Of a DNA stretch of 64,000 bases, positions 55,011-64,000 are shown piece by piece. Origin of the DNA: Cavia porcellus. Taxonomy: Eukaryota; Chordata; Mammalia; Rodentia; Caviidae. Positions within the stretch are counted from its first letter, which is position 1; each line of letters opens with the position of its first letter. Location: the NCBI RefSeq assembly GCF_034190915.1, contig NW_026947484.1, positions 69,643,482-69,707,481 on the forward strand, written 5' to 3'. The notes below the pieces were generated by a model. The model searched no databases. It saw only the letters and a list, made by a program, of their open reading frames with translations, and had not been told where the DNA came from. A program made the position numbers and the translations under genes.

Positions 55011-55205
55011 AAATAAACAAGTAAATTCATACTTAATTTTATAGTACTAGCTGTGATTTTTCTTTTTCCACATCTATACACTAAGAGCTAAATTAATCCT
55101 TTTAAAATCTACTTCTTTAGTCTGCAATACTGAGGATTGAGCCCCAGGGCCTTTGTACTGACCTGTGTTCTCAGGCTTTTTGAATTTTTTAAGTTTTGAG
55201 ACAGA

Positions 55206-55247
<42 letters not shown>

Positions 55248-55248
55248 T
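55206..55248. repeat. (ATT)n microsatellite at the tail of an ID element
   Basis: About 14 ATT units between the left target duplication and the body of the minus-strand ID, where a T-run would be expected. Confidence 0.95.
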
Positions 55249-55341
55249 GTCTTTTTCCTTTTTATCGGTACCGGGGATTAAACTCACGACTGCCTACTTG
55301 CAAGGCAGGCGCTTATGTCGCTGAGCTAAATCCCCAGCCCC
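55249..55341 (-). repeat. Full-length ID SINE with 15-bp target duplication
   Basis: gtctttttcctttttatcgg, ggattaaactcacgactgc, gtcgctgagctaaatcccc. tgagacagaattatt at 55197-55211 and 55342-55356. Confidence 0.95.
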
Positions 55342-55372
55342 TGAGACAGAATTATTTTAAATTGCAAGCTGG

Positions 55373-55545
55373 TTGGTGCAGTAGCACAGACTTATAATCC
55401 TAGTACTTGTGAGGCTGAAGCAGGATCATTATAACGAACTCAAGGCCAGCCTGGACTCAGTTGCCCAGGCGGGACTTTGAACTTTCAATCTTCCTGCCTC
55501 AGCCAGCCCAAGTCCTGGGATTGTAGTTGTGTACCACCAAGTGTG
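55373..55545. repeat. Inverted pair of B1 fragments
   Basis: A plus-strand B1 (gtgcagtagcacagacttat to aaggccagcctggactc) at 55373-55458 meets a minus-strand B1 (caggcgggactttgaacttt to gtgtaccaccaag) at 55459-55545, with no spacer. Confidence 0.8.
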
Positions 55546-55766
55546 ATGTAAATTATTCTTTAAAACAGCTTGGAGGTTTAAGGTTTAGACACACCATGGT
55601 TTATTTACTGAAATGGCCACCGATGACTGAACTGTTACCAATTTTTCATCACCAGGAGGGTTATGAATAGAATCTCACACATGTACTGTGGTATAGTTTT
55701 GAGATCCGGGGACCAGAACTGTGATGAGAGGGACGTGTCTTCTGTGTAACTGCCAAAGTGGCTCTG

Positions 55767-56195
55767 TGTTGGGAGCCACCACATTGCCGAGCCGCCGCAT
55801 ATAGCGATCATGCGGCCTGTGGTAAAGAGTAAAGCCTGAGTTAGATTACCCCTCCCATCGAGCACGTTAGTTTCCTGCTTACCGCGTAAACAACCCGCTC
55901 AATAATATGTTAGCCAATCAGCTTGCCTTGCTTACTTTAATATGATTGGACACTGTATCCGTATATATACTGGTGCCACCCCTGGGGGGAAGTAGAAGCC
56001 CGGAAGGAGCCGCGGAGAGCGGACCGGTAGAGGCTTCGGAGCGAAGCACGGAAGGAGCCGCGGGGAGCGGACCAGAGGAGGCTTCGGCTGGGAGCGATCC
56101 CAGGGCAGGCTGTACGGAGAGAAAATAAAAGAAAAGGTTGTCCACTGCCAGACTTTGTCGTGTGTCCTTCCTGCCGGCCGGGAGCGACATCGACA
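55767..56195 (+). mobile_element. Solo class II (IAP-like) LTR
   Basis: 429 bp from TGTTGGGAGCC to GACATCGACA, with gctctg at 55761-55766 and 56196-56201. A TATA box (gtatatatac) is near 55961, followed by two tandem copies of a cggaaggagccgcgg unit, AATAAA at about 56127 and a U5 ending. It is related to the LTRs of the provirus at 57208, most clearly in R and U5, but its U3 is clearly diverged and it lies in the opposite orientation. Confidence 0.92.
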
Positions 56196-56267
56196 GCTCT
56201 GCACATGGTATCATTTTCAGCTGCCACCAAAATGGTGTGCGGGTTCCTGCTTTTCACCTTGTCACTT

Positions 56268-56350
56268 GTGGTGTGTGTGTGTGTGTGCTGGAAACAGAAC
56301 CCAGGCCCCACACATGCTAAACTAAACCACTGTGCTCTGTGCAGCTGTAC
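56268..56350 (-). repeat. (GT)n and ID fragment
   Basis: A short GT run passes into antisense ID sequence (gaaacagaacccaggcccc, taaactaaaccactg). Confidence 0.65.
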
Positions 56351-56500
56351 CCTTGATTCCCAGCCATAGTGACCCTAATCTTGGCTTATGTGACAGCTAC
56401 TTGTTTTCATAGCAAATAAAGGAAAAATTGGAGCATGAACTTACAGATGCATGGAGCAAGAATTATTTAGCAAACAAAAGAAACTAGAAGAAAATACGCA

Positions 56501-56637
56501 TGGCGGGGCGCGGTGGTGCACACCTGCAGTCCCAGAACTCCAGAGGCTGAAGCAGGAGGACCAGGTGCCTTGGAGGCCAGCCTGGTTTGCATGGCGAGCT
56601 CAAGGCCAGCCTGAGCTGCACGGTGAGACCCTGTTAC
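56501..56637 (+). repeat. B1 SINE
   Basis: ggggcgcggtggtgcacacc, duplicated gagctcaaggccagcctg, cggtgagaccctg. Confidence 0.9.
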
Positions 56638-57005
56638 ACTGCTTCTTTTGGAAAGGAAGTTTAATTGGCAGCAGTTTGAGTGAGTGAATGGGTGGAATGC
56701 AGTCAACACCTTAGGTTTGAGTGGGGACAAGTGAAGATAAAAATCAGGAGTAAAGCTGAATTTTGTCTGTCCTTACAACAAGGCACTTTTATCTGATCTC
56801 TTTCACTGTCCGAAAGTGAAAGAAAGATCTCTTTCATTCTTTGACATGTTCCTCCATGTAATGTCTTCTAAGCTCATCACAGTCTTCATTACAATGTTTG
56901 GAATGTTAATTGCATTTATTTTGTCTTCTTTATGCTTCTGAAAGGGAATGGATGAGCAGAAAGGGAGAACCATGGACCAGCAATATAATAAACAATGATG
57001 ATTTG
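56638..57005. other. No gene recognised
   Basis: AT-rich unique sequence between two SINEs and two retroviral insertions. Confidence 0.45.
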
Positions 57006-57131
57006 TCTTGCTTTGCTTTTGTATTTTTGAGACAGCGTCTCATATGTAGGCCAGGCTGGCCTCGAACTTGTAATCCACCTGCCTCAGCCTCCCAAAGTGT
57101 GATTACAGGTGTGTGCACCACCACTCCCAGC
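57006..57131 (-). repeat. B1 SINE with 16-bp target duplication
   Basis: tgtatttttgagacagcgtc, ggcctcgaacttgtaatcc. aaac(a/c)atgatgatttg at 56990-57005 and 57132-57147. Confidence 0.94.
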
Positions 57132-57207
57132 AAACCATGATGATTTGGGCAAGAGCTTTTCTGTGATGCTTTTCTTCTTGTTGGTGTGAAGAAACAGAGC
57201 GATTTAC

Positions 57208-57608
57208 TGTCGATGTCGCTCCCAGCCGGCAGGAAAGACACACGACAAGGTCTGGCGGTGGTCAGGCTTTTCTTTATTCTCTCCTTATACAGTCTGCCCC
57301 GAAGCCTCTACCGGTCCGCTCCCCGCGGCTCCTTGCGTGCTTCAGTCTCTCTCGAAGCCTCTACCGGTCCGCTCCCCGCGGCTCCTTCCGTGCTTCAGTC
57401 TCTCTCTCGGGGGTGGAGGCACTGGCTATATATAGGATTAATAGCTAGGCAGACTACCCTGTGAGGCGGGAACTTAGTGGGGTGATAAGAAACAGGTGCC
57501 ACACAGGCGGGCTCGATGAGAGGGGTAATCTAGCTCAGGCTTTTGTACTTTCCCACAGGCCTCGCAATCACCGCGTCTGATGACTTGACAGTGCCACGGC
57601 TCCCAACA
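57208..57608 (-). repeat. 3' LTR of the provirus (two repeat units)
   Basis: On the minus strand TGTTGGGAGCCGTGGC to GACATCGACA. TATA box (ctatatatag, about 57430) and AATAAA (complement at 57273-57278) bracket an R-region tandem repeat present in two copies. Confidence 0.93.
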
Positions 57609-57624
57609 TCTCCCCCTATTTTAT
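57609..57624 (-). other. Polypurine tract
   Basis: On the minus strand aaaatagggggaga lies immediately before the 3' LTR, the standard position for the plus-strand primer. Confidence 0.85.
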
Positions 57625-58193
57625 TTTAAATGATGGCTACGCGCATCGCAGCCCGTCCTGGATAGAGTGCAGAGGCCTATGCCCCGAACTGAGGCCCACC
57701 GTAGGCCCTTAGCGTAGACCCTGGTCGGCCGTCCCAGGGTCCACCAAGGCCCTGAGGCCCTCGTCCTTTTTTCTAGGGCCAGGAATGAACCGGACGGAAC
57801 CTGGTTGCACATAGGCATGCACTCATTTCTCTCCACGAATCCCCTCGGAGAGAAATTTATCTAACAATCCAGCGGCTTTCGAGCGGAACGGGGTAGGGCC
57901 TGGCTTAGGTTGAGTCGTGCTGGGGAGGCACGCTCTTACCCGTCATTGACTCACCCACCCTGCTACATGTTGTTGTCTAGGGAGGAGAATGTGGGAAGCC
58001 TGTCACTTTTAAACGCGGTCGTAGGCCATGCGAGCGAGCCATGCGTATACAAGGGTAGCACATAGGGGAGCAAGCCGTTCCAGGCCCCCAAAAAGGGATT
58101 GTCCTGCAGTTCTTTTAGGGCTCATCTTGTTGTGGGGTCTGCGGTTGGCCTCTGGTGGAACAGGCCTGATCTTCAGTCGAGGGACTTGTCGCG
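57625..58193 (-). other. Internal region of the provirus, 3' portion
   Basis: GC-rich sequence between the gag remnant and the 3' LTR with only short open frames on the minus strand. I cannot assign it to env or pol. It may be leader or 3' noncoding sequence of a non-autonomous element. Confidence 0.5.
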
Positions 58194-58619
58194 TCAACCT
58201 CTCTGGGACCCACATTGGCTCTCGTCCCGATTCCTGCGGAAAGACACAAACCGCGCCTCGGCTTCCTCTTTTGTATCTCTGCCCTCCTTGACGGACCCTT
58301 CTCGGGAGCTTCCTGACTGTGCCTGTTCAAACACCTCGCGTACTTCTACAAGTTCTTGAGAGCTCCCCCCGTAACTACCCTCACTCTTTAGGCACGTGTG
58401 TATCATTTCCCACAATGGACGAGCAGAGACTGAAGCTCTACCCTCCCGTTCTGCTAGGGAAAGGTCTCTGCCCAACTTTTCCCAGGAGGGCAGGTTTACA
58501 TGCCCTGTAGGCAGAAACCAGGGAGCAAAGCTGTCAATCTCTGCAAGGAAATTTTCTAAAGTCTTACGCCCCACCTTGAGGTCCTTGGACTTTAGGAGTC
58601 TCCGAAGGACCAACACCAA
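58194..58619 (-). pseudogene. gag: Retroviral gag matrix remnant
   Basis: A minus-strand open stretch of about 140 codons. It contains ENFLAEIDSFAPWFLPTG followed by a WEKLGRDL motif, the pattern of the betaretroviral/IAP-type matrix domain that directs Gag assembly at membranes. It has no ATG at the left edge of the open stretch: the codon there is TTG, and an upstream ATG at about 58643 is out of frame. The C-terminal end is Ser/Glu-rich, and capsid and nucleocapsid are absent. Non-functional. Confidence 0.7.
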
Positions 58620-58909
58620 GGCTGTGTATCTTTACTTGGCATGTTTCCCATTTTTAATATATCTTCTGTTATTTTTACTTCTATGTTTATGTTTTACACT
58701 CTTTTATTACCTTAAGTTCTGGTGTTATGTTTCATACTCACCGCGTGAGGCCCAAGAAACCCGCCACTTACGCGTGAGGTTGAGAGGAGTCTACAAACCC
58801 TGTAGGTGCGTGCCACCCAGGGCCCAGGCTTATCCTCTACTCACCTGTCCTGCAGCTGCAGCACTGTGTAGGAGAATGCAGTCCACCGCCGCGTCTCGGG
58901 GTTGATCAA

Positions 58910-58927
58910 TCCCCGCACGGGCCACCA
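58910..58927 (-). other. Primer-binding site, tRNA-Ile type
   Basis: Minus strand TGGTGGCCCGTGCGGGGA, two bases from the LTR end. It is complementary at 17 of 18 positions to the 3' end of tRNA-Ile(AAT), as I know that tRNA. This differs from the tRNA-Phe site usual for mouse IAP elements. Confidence 0.75.
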
Positions 58928-58929
58928 AA

Positions 58930-59383
58930 CGTCGATGTCGCTCCCGGCCGGCAGGAAAGACACACGACAAGGTCTGGCGGTGGTCAGGCTTTTCTTTATT
59001 CTCTCCTTATACAGTCTGCCCCGAAGCCTCTACCGGTCCGCTCCCCGCGGCTCCTTTTGTGCTTCAGTCTCCCCCGAAGCCTCTACCGGTCCGCTCCCCG
59101 CGGCTCCTTGCGTGCTTCAGTCTCTCTCGAAGCCTCTACCGGTCCACTCCCCGCGGCTCCTTCCGTGCTTCAGTCTCTCTCTCGGGGGTGGAGGCACTGG
59201 CTATATATAGGATTAATAGCTAGGCAGACTACCCTGTGAGGCGGGAACTTAGTGGGGTGATAAGAAACAGGTGCCACACAGGCGGGCTCGATGAGAGGGG
59301 TAATCTAGCTCAGGCTTTTGTACTTTCCCACAGGCCTCGCAATCACCGCGTCTGATGACTTGACAGTGCCACGGCTCCCAACA
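58930..59383 (-). repeat. 5' LTR of the provirus (three repeat units)
   Basis: 454 bp, the same as the 3' LTR except for an extra 53-bp unit of the R-region repeat (each unit holds gcctctaccggtccgctccc on the plus strand) and about three substitutions, one of them the terminal base next to the primer site (C instead of T on the plus strand). Confidence 0.92.
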
Positions 59384-59389
59384 ATTTAC

Positions 59390-59971
59390 CTCATATTTAT
59401 CTTTTCAAGCTGACAGAAGGCTGGGATGTAGGACTCTGCACCACCTGTAAGCACTCTCCCCCGTCCACGTCAAGGAACTGAGATAAAAACTCCAAATCCA
59501 ACCCAAAAGCAATGGTTTTCTGGCGTAGAATGCACATGTTAGAAGCAACCCCTCAGTGGCTCCTATTTTGGGGGACTTATAAAAATCCTCACACATTTTT
59601 AAAAAAGGAAAATTGTCACACCCATCTTTTTTGGTTGAAAAGTCCGCTGTTCTCTATTTTATGTCACGAGTTTACCTTAAACATGGAGCAAAAGCTTAAG
59701 ACCATATTAGCCCAGAATGCAAACACTTGTGATGTTGACACCGTCTGCTGGAAGGCTTGGAAATGTAAAAAGTCAGGGTGAGGAGAGAGGTCAGACAAAG
59801 GAGAAGAAAACACAGGAGCAAAAAGGAAATGGAATAAAGGATGTGGGTGGCAGAGGGAAAATAAACCAATAAATTGGTGACTATTTCCAGAGGCACCCTG
59901 CCTCCCTGTCATGTCATTTTTATTGCTTGTACTGTGAATTTGAGCTCCTCACAGAACGCATATCTGGTTTG
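59390..59971. other. No gene recognised
   Basis: Unique sequence beyond the provirus. Short open frames only. Confidence 0.45.
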
Positions 59972-60091
59972 TGCTTTTTGGCTTTTTGAGACAGGGTCTC
60001 TGTTCACGCAGGCTGGCTTTGAACTCACCACAACCCTCCTGCCTCAGCCTGCCGAGGGTTAGGATTACAGGCACACTCACCATGCCTGGCC
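59972..60091 (-). repeat. B1 SINE
   Basis: ggctttttgagacagggtct, gcctcagcctgccgagggtt, caccatgcctggcc. Confidence 0.9.
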
Positions 60092-60254
60092 AGACCCAAT
60101 ATCTTGTTCACCTTTGTTTTTCTGCCCAGTATGAAGCCTAACAGCTTTGTTCAGAAAATTGATGGCCCGAATCAGTCTACATGAAACTTACATACTGAAC
60201 AATCTAAAGTTTAACCTGGCCATACGTATATTTGTGCCAGAGAATGCTTTTCTT

Positions 60255-60400
60255 AGCTTTAAAAAATTGCTTTATTTGTGTGTGTGCAACACATAGTAAT
60301 TACATTCATCCTGGGAACTGGTACTCACACATAAGTGAACTTAATCATTCTTACTTCCTCTTCCCCTCCCCACTTTTCAAATCCCCTTTTCCATCTCCAT
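60255..60400 (-). mobile_element. Old L1 3' end
   Basis: Antisense caacacatagtaattacattc and a ggtactcac region, followed by a C/T-rich tract (cttcccctccccac). Resembles the gtacaaattc L1 tail but older. Confidence 0.5.
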
Positions 60401-60454
60401 GAAGATATACAGGAAGCAGGGGGCAGGCTTTGTGGAGCCAGGAGATATTTATGT

Positions 60455-60607
60455 ATTGTTTCTTGTTTGGGAGGTGCAGGACCTCACTATGTAGTTTAGG
60501 CTGGCTGTGAACTAATTATGTAGCCCACACTGGCCTCGAACTCGTGGTAATCCTCTTGCCTCAGCCTCCTGAGTCTGGAGTTACAGGCGTGCACCATCAT
60601 GCCTAGT
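60455..60607 (-). repeat. B1 SINE
   Basis: gaggtgcaggacctcactat, duplicated segment, caggcgtgcaccatcatgcc. Confidence 0.88.
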
Positions 60608-61880
60608 TTATTCACAATCTTTTCAACCAAACGAGGGGCCTATGTGTGTGGGGTGGGGTGAGGGGGGGATTCCAACAGAAGATACCTAAATGCGGTGGGC
60701 AAAGCCTATGGAGCGCTGAGCCCTGATCGCATCTATAAAACCTCACCATAGCCACCTCAATGGTTAGGAAAGGACCAGGCAAAGCTCTTCTCTCTGGCTA
60801 TCCAGGGGTGACTGAATCCCATAGCCTGAATCGTAGCCAGAGGAAGTAATGGAACTGAATAGCTGCTCCTAAAGGACTCGGCCTTTAGGATCAGATGGTC
60901 ATCACCTGGCCCATTGGGGTGGAAGGCATGCCCCTGTGCAGTGTGGGGTCGCCAGCAGCTGCCCAAATAAACTGTTCCCTAATCAGCTTCCTGGAGAGAT
61001 GAGCTGTGGGCAAGAGTCCCCATCCTTCTGTGGAACCCAATTTGCATATGCAGTTGCCTTACTGGCCAGGACACTTGTCTCACTTGTCGGCAGAGGAGCA
61101 GGACTTGGGCTGGCAACCCTCATTCAACAGTGGCCCTGGGTGACCCTGGTCCAGGTTGGAAGTGACAGCGGTGTGGGAACCAGTACATCCAGTACCACTT
61201 GGAATTTAAGCACTGAGGCTTGGCAAGAGCTCCTGAGCCCATTAACACGCACGATAACTGCAGAGACACCTGGATGACAGTCGTCACGGTGCCCGGAGCT
61301 GGCTTAGAACCTTGGAGTTTGGGGCTTTTGTCCACTTGGTGGTCTGCAGACTGGTGAGAGCTCCGGAGGTCCCCAGATGTGTAGGGGAATTCACAGAGAA
61401 GGCAGGAGATGTCCCGAGGCACTCACTCAGGGACCTTGGCAAAGCTTCCGCACCTGTATGTCTGCAAATTATGAACTCCCTGAGGGAGAGCGCTAAGCCA
61501 GGCCGGGAGACACGATGTGTCAGTAACAGGGAACAGTGGAATGCCTGCACACAAAGGAGATGGCTCCTGTTTCTAATAAAGGCTGGTTAGAACTGCACTG
61601 GCACACAGGGAATCAAATCCTATTAACTGTGCCTTGAAATATGAGCTCACTGGGCAAAAATTCAGGCTGGACTAAATGGGCAGGTGTCCCTAATTTTAAG
61701 TCATCTGTCAGAGATGAATGCTTGATATTGTTCAACAGCTGCAGTAATGTGAAGCACCCTTCTTGGGGCTTTGTGTCACCTCTCCGATGTCCTGGGTTCC
61801 ATTCAAACTCATTGAGCACAATCTTACCCAGGACAGCCTGGCCAGAGGAGCCACAAGTAACACAATTAACGAAGGCCCTG
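60608..61880. other. Unique or old repeat sequence, no supported gene
   Basis: 60740-60990 has an LTR-like flavour (cccaaataaactgttccc at about 60960), but no TG..CA boundaries with target duplications could be found. Open frames at 60936-61277 and 61312-61590 lack splice or initiation context. An aataaa occurs at 61575. Confidence 0.4.
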
Positions 61881-62032
61881 GACTGAGTGTGGCGGTGCTT
61901 GCCGGTGAACCCTCTAGAGGCTGAGGCAGGAAGATCGCTAGAGTCCCAGGCCAGCCTGGGCTGCATGTTAATTCAAGGCCAGTCTGAACTATATAGGGAG
62001 ACCCTGCCTCAAACAAAACAACACAACAGCAG
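61881..62032 (+). repeat. B1 SINE
   Basis: gagtgtggcggtgcttgccg, duplicated attcaaggccagtctgaac, ctgcctcaaac. Confidence 0.9.
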
Positions 62033-62099
62033 CAAATCTGTGTACGGATAGCCCTTTACACATGCAGCAAAATAAGTGATTTCCTTTATTTCCTGTCAC

Positions 62100-62790
62100 C
62101 TCCCCGCGGGAGCTGGTTTTTTCGCCGATAGTCTCACTGCACAGGTGGGTAAACTGAGGCACGGAGGGCGTGGCACAGGTTAGGTCAAGGCAGCCCCAGC
62201 TGCGCTGTCAGGGGCCGCGCCCCGCTGTCCCGAGGTGACCAGCACCCCATGGGGCGAAGCAGGGGCCGGGATGGCCGCCTTCCTTCCCCGCGGGAGGCGC
62301 CTGCCGGGAGGCGCTGAGGCAGAGCCACAGGGCTGTAAAAGGCGGCGTGCGGAGGTGGAGTCCGGACTTCCCCGCCGCGCGGTCAGAAGCCAGGCGGCCC
62401 CGCAGTCGGCCGGGCCGGGATGAACGCGCCGGGGGCCGCCGCCGCCGCCGCCAGGGGCTCGGAGGTGCGGAGCCGCCGCGGGGGATCCGGGGAGGGGGTG
62501 GCGGGCGCGGGGCCGCTGCAGTCCGAGGACGAGCGCGGGGCCTTGGCTCTCCCTGCGCCGGCTCCGTCCGCTCCGCGCCGGCCGCACAGCGGAGTCCCTG
62601 CGTCCCGGCACCACGCGGGCTCCCGGCGCCGTGGGGGCGCGCGCCCAGGGACCCGGCGGTGGGGGACGCGGGGACCCATGCGGGTCCGGGTTCCTGGCAG
62701 CCCCGCGCTGTAGCCTGGCCTGCACGAGTCCGGGAGCGGGGTTCGCGCTCCAGCCGGCGCGCAGGGTGTGCGTGGCTCTTCCCTACTTGG
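62100..62790. promoter_or_regulatory. CpG island, probable promoter
   Basis: The only long stretch with dense CpG (for example ccccgccgcgcggtc, ggccgggccggg, gcgccgtgggggcgcgcgcc). It is free of SINEs and lies just downstream of one. CpG islands of this kind mark housekeeping or developmental gene promoters. Direction is not fixed by the island itself. The best start codon lies on the plus strand. Confidence 0.8.
62420..62464 (+). CDS. Candidate first coding exon at the CpG island
   Basis: ATG 62420 in context ccgggATGa opens MNAPGAAAAAARGSE. A possible donor (ggag|gtgcgg) follows codon 15 at 62464/62465. The frame also stays open to 62713, so the exon may be longer. The alanine run and GC richness are typical of first exons but also arise by chance. 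The gene is not recognised and further exons would lie outside the window. Confidence 0.4.
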
Positions 62791-63900
62791 AGAGATAGGG
62801 AGCACTGTTTACAGACTGAATATTCAACTGGAGGCTCCGCGTGCGCTTAGCATCACCCGCAAGCCCCGAGCTTCTTCACTTCGGTTTACGAGTAGGAAAA
62901 TGAAGCGGAGGGAAGAAAGCAGACGTGGGATGTGAACCAGGTCAGTGCCTTCCGAGCCGGAGGTCGGGGCTGTGCTAGCCACACACCGCATCATGATCAC
63001 TTGTCCTAGGGGAGCAGTGACTCCCGCCTAGCTACCAGGCTGAGAGTGACTTTGATGTGCTGTTTTGCCTTCTGCCGTGGACTCTTCCGAGACTGATAAA
63101 ATATTAGGTGTCTTGGGAGCCTGGAACCTGACCTGGACGCTAAGGATCTGGTTATTTCTGTTTCCCACTGGGGCTGGGGCCGTCTGAGATGAGCATATGA
63201 TGTAGGCGTGTTTTTATCCACACACGTGGATAATGTGGTTTTAATGTATGCACTGGTTTTCACTTGAGACACATCCTGGAGCTCTTCCTCCGTGTCCGTG
63301 TACACAGCGCTTTCCTGGACACTGAGCTCACCTGTGCGGAGCGATCAAGGGGCACAGTATCTTCTCCCCCCGCCTCCAGGAATTCCGAGGGCGCCCCCTC
63401 TGGCTTCAGAAGCCACAGGGACAGACTTTGATGGTTGAGATGGAAAGCCACAGCAAGACACATTTTGATGGAGGTGGACCCAGCTTTAGCTTGGTCCACT
63501 TGCCGTTTCTTTCCTGGAGCACAAACAGTGTACCCCCAGGCTTCTCTATGTTTCCTGGTATAAAGTTGATGCCCGTTGGCTTGTGTACCATTAGACTCAT
63601 ATCCCTGAGGGCCAGAAACAGATTTTCTGAATACATAAACTAAATGTGACGTACGAACATTAATATAACTTTGCCTTATAATATGAATATTAGGAAGGGA
63701 CTTTTGACAGGTGCTACTGAGTGGGTGACCCTGGAGGACAGGATGCTAGGTGACAAAACAGTCACAAAAAGACAAGCATGGTGTGATTCCTCTTTGAAGC
63801 TGTCTAAAGAAGCCAAATCCATAGAAACAAAAAGGCTGTTGCCTGGGTCAAGGGGACAGGGAAGGGAAGCTGTTTAGTGTGTGTGGAGGGTCAGGGTTTC
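62791..63900. other. Probable intron or 5' flank, no feature recognised
   Basis: SINE-free for over 1 kb. Short open frames only. If the candidate first exon is real this is the start of its intron 1. Confidence 0.4.
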
Positions 63901-63904
63901 GCTG

Positions 63905-63960
63905 TTTTTTGTGTTTGCTCAGGATGAAAGCCAGGGCCTGGCGTGTGATCCCCAAGCTCC
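63905..63960 (-). repeat. ID fragment
   Basis: gatgaaagccagggcctggc and gatccccaagctccagcc. Truncated near the window edge. Confidence 0.5.
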
Positions 63961-64000
63961 AGCCTTGAGCTGCACCATTTGCAGGAGGAAAAATTTGCCC

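Larger units (their letters stand above)
57208..59383 (-). mobile_element. Short class II endogenous provirus with two LTRs
   Basis: 2176 bp in minus orientation, flanked by atttac at 57202-57207 and 59384-59389. In element order it has a 5' LTR (58930-59383), a primer site (58910-58927), a leader and gag matrix remnant, a large deletion that removes pro, pol and env, a polypurine tract, and a 3' LTR (57208-57608). The two LTRs differ by about three substitutions plus one 53-bp repeat unit, so the insertion is recent. It encodes no complete retroviral protein and would depend on helper proteins. Confidence 0.93.

Noticed and set aside
60740..60990. LTR-like segment with aataaa
   Set aside because: No TG..CA ends with matching flanking duplication could be found, so left unassigned.

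Overview
The window is mammalian nuclear DNA from a rodent. The evidence is dozens of B1 SINEs with a murid-like internal duplication, and many tRNA-derived ID-type SINEs in a characteristic form: a tagctcag A-box, a gttcgatcc B-box and a tail reading ggtaccgataaaaa followed by an A-rich gaaaaagac motif. L1 retrotransposons and class I and class II endogenous retroviral LTRs are also present. The ID form does not look like the mouse, rat or squirrel ID that I know. A non-murid lineage such as a castorimorph is my guess, not a demonstrated assignment. There is no sign of bacterial, phage or CRISPR content.

Host genes sit mostly at the two ends. At the left edge (699-857) is the last coding exon of a plus-strand gene ending in an acidic tail, followed by a roughly 1 kb 3' UTR with an AATAAA signal at 1882. 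I could not name it. At the right edge (about 62100-62790) is a CpG island with a candidate plus-strand first exon starting at ATG 62420. A possible minus-strand terminal exon lies at 50166-50308. Between them are gene relics: a processed pseudogene of the small gene known in human as C11orf98 (40330-40699, minus), a coding-like relic of an unidentified gene (19198-19800), and a poly(A)-tailed fragment of Y4 RNA (49186-49226).

Most of the rest is transposon-derived. Minus-strand L1 relics run from about 3.9 to 9.3 kb. From about 10 to 16.8 kb a plus-strand L1 ORF2 is interrupted by a 3.5 kb element that carries only an L1-type ORF1 and a long modular 3' tail (10704-14196, flanked by a 12-bp target duplication). 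This is a HAL1-like arrangement. Related tails occur at 15104, 54682 and at the ends of one of the two L1 3'-UTR types in the window.

The retroviral content is unusually readable. A LTR-PBS-LTR-end remnant at 7882-8253 keeps a tRNA-Glu-type primer site, and a sister solo LTR sits at 16410-16769 inside an L1 tail. A class II solo LTR with a 6-bp duplication is at 27905-28273. Another solo LTR is at 55767-56195. Nearby, a short recent class II provirus in the opposite orientation lies at 57208-59383, with a tRNA-Ile-type primer site, a gag matrix remnant, a polypurine tract and LTRs that differ by one 53-bp repeat unit. All boundaries were read by eye. Repeat family names and ages need alignment to confirm.
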